Shown: piece after piece, positions 43,746 to 51,818 of the stretch
Numbering within the stretch: the first letter of the stretch is position 1
Layout: each line of letters starts with the position of its first letter
Assembly: GCF_002270355.1 (NCBI RefSeq)
Contig: NZ_NJFZ01000005.1
Coordinates: 248,001 to 312,000 of the forward strand
Direction of reading: 5' to 3'
Source: Flectobacillus sp. BAB-3569
Lineage (GTDB): Bacteria > Bacteroidota > Bacteroidia > Cytophagales > Spirosomataceae
DNA: 64,000 nucleotides
The notes under the pieces: generated by a model
Database searches by the model: none
Seen by the model: only the letters and a program-made list of their open reading frames with translations
Told to the model about the DNA's origin: nothing
Made by a program: the position numbers and the translations under genes

Positions 43746-46106
43746 TCATTCCAAACTCCTCACTCCAAAAACTCTTCCTGCGGTTTTGCCTGTGTGTGCT
43801 TTGATGGTTACTCTGATTTTATCTTTATTAGCAGTAAAAGAAGTATTAAGCGGATAAGATATGTCATAAAACTTACCAGTTGCTCCACCTTTCAACTCTT
43901 GTGTTGCCAATACTTGACCGTCTACTAAAATATCGAAGAAACGACCTTTGTCGTCGCCAATATAGGTCATCAAAATGGATGCTTGAGTTGAATTAGCTTT
44001 GATTTTTAAGTCAAATGAGAACGAACCTCCTTTTCTGACTTCACGACCTGTACGTCCTAGGGCATCGCTCACGTAGGACTCGCCATCGATGGTAAGGTTG
44101 TGGTCGCGTTCAGGTTGCATTTCGCCAATTCTGAAATTATCTACTGTTTTATCTTCTATCTCTTTCTGACGTTTTTTCTCTGCTTCATAAGCGGCCTTTT
44201 TCTCTTCCCAACCTGCTTTGGTGAAATAATCCCAATACACGCTGTAGTGTTGTTGATAACTTTGGTAAAAAGGAATAAGAGTTACTTCAAAAGGAACGGC
44301 TACTTGTTGGGTTTTGAAAGTTAAGGGTGTATTTTCCACACTTTTTACCCACTGATTTACATTTTTATTGTCGGTCAACAAAACAGGAATACCATACACT
44401 GGATCTGGGTTTTCTTTGCCCAATTGACCTGCCAAAACCAAAGGCCCGTAAAGTAAAGCAATACGGTCTTTGTTGTCAGGCATACTTTCGCTGTAAACCT
44501 GCATAGGCATTTCAAGCGATATTTGGTCTTGATTTTTCCATGTTCTTTCTATCACAATATAGCCACTGGCATCTGGCTCCGAAGCAACAGACTGACCATT
44601 GACTTTTACTTGAACACCGTTGGTTGCCCACCAAGGTTTACGAATTTTAAGGGCAAATTTTTGAGCCTTGCGGAGTTCTAAGGTAAGCTGTGAGTTGCCC
44701 TGAGTTGGGTATTGTGTTTGCTGTGTCAAAACCAAACCTTTTTCTTTCCAATTCAGACGAGAAGGAATAAATAAGTTCACAAACAGACTGCCATCCGCTC
44801 CTTGAAAATAAATACTTTCGTTGTACTTTACATGGTTTTCCATGCCACTTCCAACACAACAAGTAAAGGTATTGAACTGGTCGCTAAAATCTTTTTTAGT
44901 CCCCATTCTCAAGGGTACAAAATAGCACATCATACCACTTTCGGGGTTTTGTGATGCCAAAATATGGTTGTAAAGCGCTCTTTCGTAATAGTTTGTCAAC
45001 TCGCTGTTGGGTTGCCAAGTAAACAAGTGGCGAGTCAACTTTAGCATATTGTAGGTATTGCAGGTTTCGCAAGTATTATCGCTCAAGTGCTCACTCAATT
45101 TGTCAGGCTCGCCGCAGTACTCGTAGTTACTATTTCCACCAATCACATAAGTATGATGATGTACCATAATATCCCAGAAAAAGCTTGCGATCGTTTTATC
45201 AGATTCCAGACCTGTTAGTTCGTATTGTCGGGCACTACCTATGGCTTTGGGTACATTGGTATTCGAATGTTTGCCAGCCATCGGATTAATACGTTTCGAC
45301 AAAGGCACCATTACAAAATCGTCATAAAATTTATAAGACAAATCGAGGTATTCTTTTTTACCCGTAATTGCATATAAGTTCGCCAACACCTCTGCCATTC
45401 CACCGTATTCGCATTTAAGCATTTTTTGTAATAACTCTGGCGAAAGTGGATTAACGGTTTTTCCTGTCCAATCGGCCATACCTGTCACTACCGCTAAAGC
45501 TTGTTGGTTACCACAGTACAAATAAGCATCCAATAAACCCGCCATGACTTTATGAACTGTGTACCAAGGACTCCAACCGCCGTTGAGGTCAAAACCTCCA
45601 GACTTGATTTCGCCACGAGATACTTTTGTAAAAATCGAATCTTCTTTTGGAATAGCGCCTACATAGCCCGTTTTGCGAGCTTTTTGGCATTCTGCCAAAG
45701 CCGTTACCATCTCGTTGACACGGTCTTTGAAAACTTTTTGCTGTGACGAAGCATACATCATCGCACACGCCGAAAGATAGTGCCCAAGCGTATGTCCCGA
45801 AAGACCTTCGCTTTCCCAGCCACCATACACTGCGCCTTTAGTGGGTAAACCTGCATTGAGATAAAAACGATGCAACAAACGCTGTGGCTCGATACTCAAC
45901 AAATACGCCGCATCTTTGTCCATCGCATTTTTGAATGGCGAACCTTCTAATAAAGTCACTTCGTCTAAATCGAATGGATAAGCCTGTAAGGTAACTTTGG
46001 GTTGTACTTTAAAGCGTTTGTCAACTTTGAGAGGGGTATAATTTTGGGCATTTATTTTTCCTAAAAACAATACACAAAAAATAGAGAGAAGGGTAAGTTT
46101 TTTCAT
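43746..46106 (-). CDS. secreted GH146/GH127-like beta-L-arabinofuranosidase
   Basis: A 786-residue exported protein (signal MKKLTLLSIFCVLFLGKINAQ without the final two residues as lead) of the DUF1680 group that includes GH127 and GH146. The zinc-thiolate site appears as E347 and C349 in NTCETCNTYN and C416-C417 in FTCCVGSGMENH; the latter GxGMEN form and the long N-terminal SGHTLGHYLSACAMMYAS are typical of the GH146 side. It lacks the extra Cys two positions before the CC pair seen in the GH127 gene at 33.6 kb. A C-terminal beta domain with LTIDGESYVSDALGRTGREV may bind sugar. It lies upstream of the toxin pair and downstream of the D-hydroxyproline dehydrogenase gene. Confidence 0.87.
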   Translation of the reverse strand: MKKLTLLSIFCVLFLGKINAQNYTPLKVDKRFKVQPKVTLQAYPFDLDEVTLLEGSPFKNAMDKDAAYLLSIEPQRLLHRFYLNAGLPTKGAVYGGWESEGLSGHTLGHYLSACAMMYASSQQKVFKDRVNEMVTALAECQKARKTGYVGAIPKEDSIFTKVSRGEIKSGGFDLNGGWSPWYTVHKVMAGLLDAYLYCGNQQALAVVTGMADWTGKTVNPLSPELLQKMLKCEYGGMAEVLANLYAITGKKEYLDLSYKFYDDFVMVPLSKRINPMAGKHSNTNVPKAIGSARQYELTGLESDKTIASFFWDIMVHHHTYVIGGNSNYEYCGEPDKLSEHLSDNTCETCNTYNMLKLTRHLFTWQPNSELTNYYERALYNHILASQNPESGMMCYFVPLRMGTKKDFSDQFNTFTCCVGSGMENHVKYNESIYFQGADGSLFVNLFIPSRLNWKEKGLVLTQQTQYPTQGNSQLTLELRKAQKFALKIRKPWWATNGVQVKVNGQSVASEPDASGYIVIERTWKNQDQISLEMPMQVYSESMPDNKDRIALLYGPLVLAGQLGKENPDPVYGIPVLLTDNKNVNQWVKSVENTPLTFKTQQVAVPFEVTLIPFYQSYQQHYSVYWDYFTKAGWEEKKAAYEAEKKRQKEIEDKTVDNFRIGEMQPERDHNLTIDGESYVSDALGRTGREVRKGGSFSFDLKIKANSTQASILMTYIGDDKGRFFDILVDGQVLATQELKGGATGKFYDISYPLNTSFTANKDKIRVTIKAHTGKTAGRVFGVRSLE

Positions 46107-46121
46107 AGTAAAGAAAACAAA

Positions 46122-46158
46122 GGCTTTTATCCAAGAACGATATCGTCAGATAAAAGCC
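46122..46158 (-). terminator. terminator between D-hydroxyproline dehydrogenase and GH146 genes
   Basis: Arms GGCTTTTATC (46122-46131) and GATAAAAGCC (46149-46158), with a T-rich stretch after the stem on the minus strand. The inner part CGATATCG is also self-complementary. Confidence 0.65.
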
Positions 46159-46166
46159 CTTTCTTT

Positions 46167-47417
46167 TTAGTCAAATCGTTGTGGGTTGAATGCTTGAATA
46201 TCGATGCTTGTAGGTTTTTCGCTGATAATTTCTTCGACCAGCTTTCCTGTACCTGGTCCTAAACTAAGTCCCATCATCGAGTGCCCTGTAGCAATTACAA
46301 CGTTGTCATACGTGCTAGTACGGCCAATATAAGGCAAACCGTCGGCCGAACAAGGTCGGAAACCATGCCAGATGTCTTTTTCAGCAGGGAATGCAATATC
46401 AAAAGTTGGTAAAAAGTTTTTGACTGATAGTAAAATTCCTTTTACACGTTGGAAATTCGGAGGAGTATTAGTCGAAACAACTTCCATGGTGCCTCCCATA
46501 CGTATTTTGTTACCATCCATTGGCGTTAATGCCACACGACCTTCTGCCAAAATAATAGGATGATTTATTGTATGAGGACTATTTTCCAAAGTCAAGGAAT
46601 ATCCCCTACCTGCCATCAGTGGAAGTGTAATATCGACTAATTCAGCTAGTTCACGACTCCAAGAACCCGCTGCAACCACTACTGCATCGGTAGCATATTG
46701 CTGTTTGTTGGAACGGATATGAGTGATTTTACCATTTTTTTTCTCAAAACCTGTAATACTTTCATTCGTTTTGATTTCGATACCTTTTTGCTGTAAATCT
46801 GAGATAAGATTCTTCATCAGAAGGTTTGGATATACGTGGGTATCACAATTAAACTGTAGTCCACCAATGGCATTGAGAGGCGTTTGTGGTTCTAAAGCCT
46901 GTAATTGTTCTTTATTGAGATATTTTACATCTAACCCTAACTCATGTGCTTTTTCGACGGTATGGTGTGCGTGGGCAGCAACGGCTTCTGTTTGGAAAAT
47001 CTCTAGCATTCCTTTGCGCTCGTAGCCAAAGTCAAAAGCAGCGTTCGCTTCCCATTCTTCAAAGAGTTTTTGACTCAATAAAGAAATATCTCTCAAAGGC
47101 ACTGCCGAATCCTCTACATGTTGTGGATTGGCACTTTGCATAAATTTGAACCCCCAATTGATTAACGCTTTATTCAAAGCAGGTTTTACATAAAAAGGAC
47201 TCAAAGGATTAAACATCCATTTGATGCCTTGCCAAATAATCCCTGGTGCTGCCAAAGGCACAAAATGGCTCGGACACACATAGCCTGCATTGCCATAAGA
47301 ACAGTTATCCGATAAATCTCCTTTATCAAATACCGTCACTTTATAGCCCGCCTCATGCAAATAATAAGCAGAACTTAATCCTACAATCCCCCCGCCAATA
47401 ATTGAAATGTGATTCAT
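46167..47417 (-). CDS. D-amino-acid dehydrogenase, probable D-hydroxyproline dehydrogenase
   Basis: A 416-residue FAD enzyme of the DadA type. The dinucleotide motif ISIIGGGIVGLSSAYYLHEAG is cut short only by length; further marks are CSYGNAGYVCPSHFVPLAAPG and the C-terminal RPCSADGLPYIGRTSTYDN and GHSMMGLSLGPGTGKLV. It should oxidise cis-4-hydroxy-D-proline to the pyrroline acid and pass electrons to the membrane quinone pool. The function within the D-amino-acid group is assigned from the neighbours (epimerase, deaminase, semialdehyde dehydrogenase). It is the step missing from the 37.9-41.7 kb part. Confidence 0.87.
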   Translation of the reverse strand: MNHISIIGGGIVGLSSAYYLHEAGYKVTVFDKGDLSDNCSYGNAGYVCPSHFVPLAAPGIIWQGIKWMFNPLSPFYVKPALNKALINWGFKFMQSANPQHVEDSAVPLRDISLLSQKLFEEWEANAAFDFGYERKGMLEIFQTEAVAAHAHHTVEKAHELGLDVKYLNKEQLQALEPQTPLNAIGGLQFNCDTHVYPNLLMKNLISDLQQKGIEIKTNESITGFEKKNGKITHIRSNKQQYATDAVVVAAGSWSRELAELVDITLPLMAGRGYSLTLENSPHTINHPIILAEGRVALTPMDGNKIRMGGTMEVVSTNTPPNFQRVKGILLSVKNFLPTFDIAFPAEKDIWHGFRPCSADGLPYIGRTSTYDNVVIATGHSMMGLSLGPGTGKLVEEIISEKPTSIDIQAFNPQRFD

Positions 47418-47669
47418 GGTATGATATTGAGTTATTGGTGATCAGTTATTCGTTAACAGTTAATAAAATGTGCTCATAAGGATACAATCAATGTGAAGTT
47501 ATGAGTTCACAGTATAACAGTTAGTAGAATAGATTCATAATCAGAAAGATACATTCAATGTGTACCATAGCTATATTATTGATTTATTCTTTTCTGTTAC
47601 TCAGCAGATTCGACTAAATAACATTCGATAGAATAAACACAGTTAACTATTAACAGATAACAAATAACT

Positions 47670-49391
47670 TTATTTAAGTGAATAAAATCTCCAGTTGGTT
47701 TGATAGTCTTTTGGTAAAAGCTTCCGAGAGAGGATAGCGCGCATCATTTCGATTGGGAGCTTGTTCTCTTGCATAAATTGATCATGAAATTGTTGATAAG
47801 TCATTTTTTTCGTACCTACCAATTCGTCTTTCAAGGCTCTTATTTGTAAGCTTCCAATCATATAAGCGATTTGGTACAATGGATCATAACCTCCTACAAA
47901 CGAACGGCGTACTTCGCCCTCTGCATTAGCATATTCGTGCCCTACACGGTCTACCAAAAAGTCGATACACTCTTGTGGCGACCATTTGCCAATATGATAA
48001 TTGAGCGAGAAAATAATACGAGCACAGCGGTGCATACGCCAAAATAACATCCCAACGCGGTCTTCTGCTGAACGAGGAAATTTCAAATCATATAACAACA
48101 TTTCCCAATAAAGCGACCAGCCTTCTACCCAAAATGGCGTTTCGAAATGACGATAAGTTTTATATCTACGGGTCATAAACGACTGCAATCCGTGTCCCGC
48201 AATGAGTTCATGATGTACGGTAGCCCTCGAAAAATGAGGATTGTTGCCACGCATACTCATCATTTTTTGGTCATGCGTCATCGTGTTGGTAGGGTATGAA
48301 ACAATAAACTCTTCGCCGCCCAAAAAGAAAGGATTGACCAACTGACGCTCAGGACTCATCATCGACAAGCGCCAAGTTTCTTCCGCCAATGGCGGAATCG
48401 TAATCAAGTTATTATCTTTCAAAAAGGCGATAGATTCCTCATAGAGTTTGACCATCGCCGCAGGCTGTTGCCCTGGCGGAACGGCCGTTTGCTTTACTTT
48501 TTCTAAAGCTGCTTTCCAATTATCCCCAAAACCCATCTCACGACTAGCCTTCAGCATTTCGGCATCGCACCACGCAAATTCCTTGTTTGCTATCTCCACC
48601 AGCTCTTCTGGCGAGTACGGAATCATTTCTAATTTCAGTTTACGTGTGAGTTCTTCTTTACCGATAGGATTGCCAACAATCCCCGAAGCATCGTTTTTGA
48701 CCTGAGAACTTACGGTTGTAGCCTTCAAAAAAGCCGTAGAATAGCCCTTCAATACACTATCTAGCTCGGCATAAGGTTTTGCCATCCACCAAGTAAACAT
48801 CGGGTCGTAGCCATTATAAAAACTGAAAACAGAGTTTAAGGCAGATTTTAACCCCAAGGCAATACGACTACCACGGTTAGATAAATCTTTGGTAAGGGTT
48901 TTTGTTTCTTTTAATTTGGCTTGTAGACCCGCAATTTGTTTCACACATTGATTAAGTTCCGACGCCAATTTGGGTGAATCGGGCATAAGTCCTCTGCGAC
49001 GAGCCTTTTCGGCATCATAAATCACCTGTGCAAACGGAAACCAGTTTGCCAACTGCTGAAAGGCGGTAGCTTCTTCCTGACTTTGATAAAGGACATCTTC
49101 CCAATCCCTTTTAATCAACAAGTAATCCACACGCCCGCCAGCATCGAGGGCATTATAATCAATTGGCTGTAGTTGCGAAAGGTAAGACTGAGCTAGGGTT
49201 TTGAATCGCTCTCTACGCTCAGGAGAATGGTCAATCGTATAAAAACGCTGTAGGTTACCACGATCGGCATGATACATCTCGATGAGTTGTCTCAAAGCAT
49301 CGTTGGCTGTTGTTTTTTGTGCCCAGCTTGGTACAATACCCAACAAAACCATCCCAAAAGTAATAAAGCATAAATTGACGAAGTGTTTCAT
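47670..49391 (-). CDS. secreted DUF885 family metallopeptidase
   Basis: A 573-residue exported protein (signal ending in SWAQ). The DUF885 domain covers the rest, with the gluzincin-like motif HHELIAGHGLQ (about 393-403), WVEGWSLYWEM downstream with the third metal ligand, and a C-terminal SFVGGYDPLYQIAYMIGSLQ. DUF885 proteins are predicted zinc peptidases; specificity is unknown. It is the most upstream gene of the locus on the same strand and could release hydroxyproline or short Hyp peptides from glycopeptides freed of arabinose; this is inference from position. Confidence 0.85.
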   Translation of the reverse strand: MKHFVNLCFITFGMVLLGIVPSWAQKTTANDALRQLIEMYHADRGNLQRFYTIDHSPERRERFKTLAQSYLSQLQPIDYNALDAGGRVDYLLIKRDWEDVLYQSQEEATAFQQLANWFPFAQVIYDAEKARRRGLMPDSPKLASELNQCVKQIAGLQAKLKETKTLTKDLSNRGSRIALGLKSALNSVFSFYNGYDPMFTWWMAKPYAELDSVLKGYSTAFLKATTVSSQVKNDASGIVGNPIGKEELTRKLKLEMIPYSPEELVEIANKEFAWCDAEMLKASREMGFGDNWKAALEKVKQTAVPPGQQPAAMVKLYEESIAFLKDNNLITIPPLAEETWRLSMMSPERQLVNPFFLGGEEFIVSYPTNTMTHDQKMMSMRGNNPHFSRATVHHELIAGHGLQSFMTRRYKTYRHFETPFWVEGWSLYWEMLLYDLKFPRSAEDRVGMLFWRMHRCARIIFSLNYHIGKWSPQECIDFLVDRVGHEYANAEGEVRRSFVGGYDPLYQIAYMIGSLQIRALKDELVGTKKMTYQQFHDQFMQENKLPIEMMRAILSRKLLPKDYQTNWRFYSLK

Positions 49392-49766
49392 ACATAATGA
49401 TAGTTAAGATGCCCATGACGGTTTCCCAAGATAAATGGGTATACTGTAAAATTACTTGATTCAAGAAGGAAGCGCTATGTACATTTTACCAAAATATAAG
49501 CAAATATTAACCAAGGATAGAAGGAATTATTGGAAATGGTGGTAATAAATAGGTATTGGTGGTATTCAGATAATGGGAATTGTGCTGAAAATATTATTCT
49601 GATTCATGATAGCAGAATAGCGTAAATCGAAAATAATCAGAGGGTTAATGTTGGGAGTTTTTATAAATTCACTAGTATTGTGAGTGATGTTATCTAATTA
49701 GGTAACATTTTTCGATTGGATAAAAATATTATTGAAAGGATATATCAAATAATAGATTTCGACGCC
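49392..49766. other. 375-base gap
   Basis: AT-rich region between divergent genes. I see no RNA gene, long inverted repeat or conserved promoter box that I would defend. Confidence 0.4.
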
Positions 49767-50291
49767 ATGAATAAATTACCCCGTATTACTAAGATTGTAT
49801 CAGTTGAGCCGTATAAAATCACCGTAATTTGGACTACTGCTGAGATACGAGTGATAGATTTTGAGCCTTTTTTTCAACAATGGGATAAAAGCGCTAACAC
49901 ACATCTTTTGGCACTGAAAGATTGGGAGGTATTCCAATATGTGGTAGTGAGTGAGTCAAAAACATTAGAATGGTTGAATCATACCTCTGTAGTAAATTTT
50001 AGAAACAAGCGTATTGAAGTTCCCACTAGCCTCGACCCAGACGTTCTTTATGAACAAAGTCATTTCATCAAGAACATAGATACAATACCCGTAGGAGTTA
50101 TGTTGAAAGAAGCCCGAGAAAAAGCTGGTCTTAGCCAAGCAGAAGTAGCTTTGAGCGCAGGTACAACCAGAAACTATATTTCGAGAATTGAAAACGGTAA
50201 AAGCGATATTCAGCTAGAAACCCTTCACAAAATTGTAGCATTGGGCTTGGGGAAGGAATTGAAGGTGGAAGTGGTGGATACTAATCTTTAA
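49767..50291 (+). CDS. DUF2442-HTH (XRE) protein
   Basis: A 174-residue protein with an N-terminal DUF2442 domain (about 1-80; ITKIVSVEPYKITVIWTTAE, VIDFEPFF) and a C-terminal XRE helix-turn-helix (KAGLSQAEVALSAGTTRNYI). I take the ATG at 49767 and not the TTG at 49716. Such proteins often act as antitoxin-like regulators, but no toxin gene is next to it. Its end overlaps the end of the convergent HNH nuclease gene by 11 bases. Confidence 0.8.
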   Translation: MNKLPRITKIVSVEPYKITVIWTTAEIRVIDFEPFFQQWDKSANTHLLALKDWEVFQYVVVSESKTLEWLNHTSVVNFRNKRIEVPTSLDPDVLYEQSHFIKNIDTIPVGVMLKEAREKAGLSQAEVALSAGTTRNYISRIENGKSDIQLETLHKIVALGLGKELKVEVVDTNL

Positions 50292-51243
50292 AAATATGTT
50301 CGCGATGCCAACGAATATTCTCAATATTAGGGTAGTGTTTTGATCCAAATGGCATTATGATCTTTTTTTGACGTAATTGTGCCAGACTGTAAGGATGTTC
50401 TGTGTTTTCACTAATTTGTGAAGAAACCAAAATCCTAAAATGGTCATCAATACTTACAAGACCTTTATCAAACGCTGTATGTAAGTTTGGGCAAAGGGCT
50501 AATCCATTCGTGACTTTATCATCTTTTGAAACACTAAACGGGATAATATGGGCAGCTTCAATTAAATCTCCACCAAAATCAGTGATAAGTTTCATTCCTG
50601 ACATACAGCAAGTGGAAGAGTAAACTTTTCTTATTAAGCGTGGAAATAATCCACTTCTGACAAAAACTTCCTCTTCATCGATTGAGCTGAAGCCAATATT
50701 ATAAATTGGGGCTTCCTTTTCGTTCAACAAAAAGCCTTCTAAATCGTTGATATATCCTTTCCCAAATTGTTTGGCGATGACGAATTGCTCCTTCGTTTTT
50801 GTAAAATAGGTGTCAAGAATGGTATGTTGTGCTAAAAGTCTAAATTCTGAATTTTGTAATAAAAGATAAAAGTCCTCCTGAAATGAAGCGTATTTAACCA
50901 CGTCTTTTAAAATGTTGATGCTCCTGATGTGATTTGTGAGGGTAAAACCAAAATTGAGATGAAGTTTCCAAAAAGGCTCTCCCGCTAACTTTTCGTTTTG
51001 AAGATAATAAAAAGGCTGAGTAAAGTCTGGACTATGTGCTGTATCAACCAAAAGAGTCCAGTTTTCTCTAAAATGGGCTACAAAGTCTGGGTCAATGTAA
51101 AATTCATTCTTTAGAAAGTGTCCGTTTTCAATTAACTCGATAATAGTCAGGATCAGAATAAGCTTATGTGGGGCATTTCCATATTTGGAAGTACCCTGTC
51201 GAATGGATTTGAGTTTTTGAATAGAACTTCGGACATCAATCAT
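50281..51243 (-). CDS. HNH endonuclease domain protein
   Basis: A 320-residue protein with a C-terminal HNH nuclease domain (about 205-265): the catalytic His is in EAAHIIPFS (H232), Asn in VTNGLALCPNLH (N246) and the last His H255, with CC at 212-213 as a partial zinc site. The N-terminal 200 residues lack a family that I recognise and might bind modified or specific DNA, as in solitary type IV-like or restriction-linked HNH proteins. No methylase gene is adjacent. Role in defence is a guess. Confidence 0.8.
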   Translation of the reverse strand: MIDVRSSIQKLKSIRQGTSKYGNAPHKLILILTIIELIENGHFLKNEFYIDPDFVAHFRENWTLLVDTAHSPDFTQPFYYLQNEKLAGEPFWKLHLNFGFTLTNHIRSINILKDVVKYASFQEDFYLLLQNSEFRLLAQHTILDTYFTKTKEQFVIAKQFGKGYINDLEGFLLNEKEAPIYNIGFSSIDEEEVFVRSGLFPRLIRKVYSSTCCMSGMKLITDFGGDLIEAAHIIPFSVSKDDKVTNGLALCPNLHTAFDKGLVSIDDHFRILVSSQISENTEHPYSLAQLRQKKIIMPFGSKHYPNIENIRWHREHIFKD

Positions 51244-51344
51244 CTGAAATGAGCTTAGATGTGAAATAGATAAGTTTTAGAGATAATATAGCCACAATTT
51301 TTGTGGAGAGAAAGAAATCTTTCAAATTTCCCCGTAAAATCACA

Positions 51345-51376
51345 AAACCCCCTCAGAAATGAATCTGAGAGGGTTT
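51345..51376 (-). terminator. tRNA-Phe terminator
   Basis: Minus-strand stem AAACCCTCTCAGA / TCTGAGGGGGTTT (51376-51364 and 51357-51345) followed by T-rich sequence, four bases after the tRNA. Confidence 0.8.
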
Positions 51377-51379
51377 TTG

Positions 51380-51452
51380 TGGTAAAGGGCGGACTCGAAC
51401 CGCCGACACACGGATTTTCAGTCCGATGCTCTACCAACTGAGCTACTTCACC
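51380..51452 (-). tRNA. tRNA-Phe (GAA)
   Basis: The minus strand reads GGTGAAG as the acceptor arm, pairing with CTTTACC, D arm TAGCTCAGTTGGTAGAG, anticodon loop CTGAAAA with anticodon GAA, and T arm GGTTCGAGTCC. Position 51380 is the discriminator A. The CCA end is not encoded. One T-T mismatch at the base of the anticodon stem is present. Confidence 0.97.
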
Positions 51453-51503
51453 GTTCTGATTTCCCGTTACATTTTCGTGTTTTGTTCGTGTGTTTCGGGA
51501 CTG

Positions 51504-51533
51504 CAAAATTAGTAGACAGATTTTAAAAACCAA
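51504..51533 (-). promoter_or_regulatory. tRNA-Phe promoter
   Basis: Minus strand: TTG (51533-51531), 19 bases, TAATTTTG (51511-51504). The tRNA begins about 50 bases downstream. Confidence 0.65.
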
Positions 51534-51643
51534 AATGTTTTCGCAAAAAAATGAAAAAAAATTGCGAAATTTCTAAAATTAGGGGCTTTTTGTTTGATTT
51601 TCAGAAAGTTACATCAGTAAAAAATTTTACAAAAAAATAGAAA

Positions 51644-51681
51644 AAAATTAAAATAGTATGCTTGCATACTATTTTAATTTT
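51644..51681. promoter_or_regulatory. perfect 38-nt palindromic operator upstream of the Fe-S electron-transfer operon
   Basis: Two 18-bp arms (51644-51661 and 51664-51681) around TT with the core AGTATGCTTGCATACT. The core is shared, 15 of 16 bases, with the reverse strand of the palindrome at 7942-7957. A promoter overlaps it: TTG of the palindrome centre (51662-51664), 20 bases, CATCTTTG (51685-51692), close to TAnnTTTG. A repressor bound here would block the promoter. Confidence 0.75.
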
Positions 51682-51818
51682 ACCCATCTTTGCAATATGC
51701 AGTTTTTTCATGAAAAAATATTAAAAGAATATATTTGGTAGCTTTTTAAGACAAAATCAGGTAGTTTTTCAAAGACTTTGTCCCTACCAAAAGTAATCAG
51801 CAATAATCTCAACTTACT

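Noticed and set aside
51255-51533. Minus-strand 92-residue reading frame containing EVAQLVEHRTENPCVGGSSPP
   Set aside because: This is the well-known false translation of a tRNA gene; it covers tRNA-Phe and its flanks.
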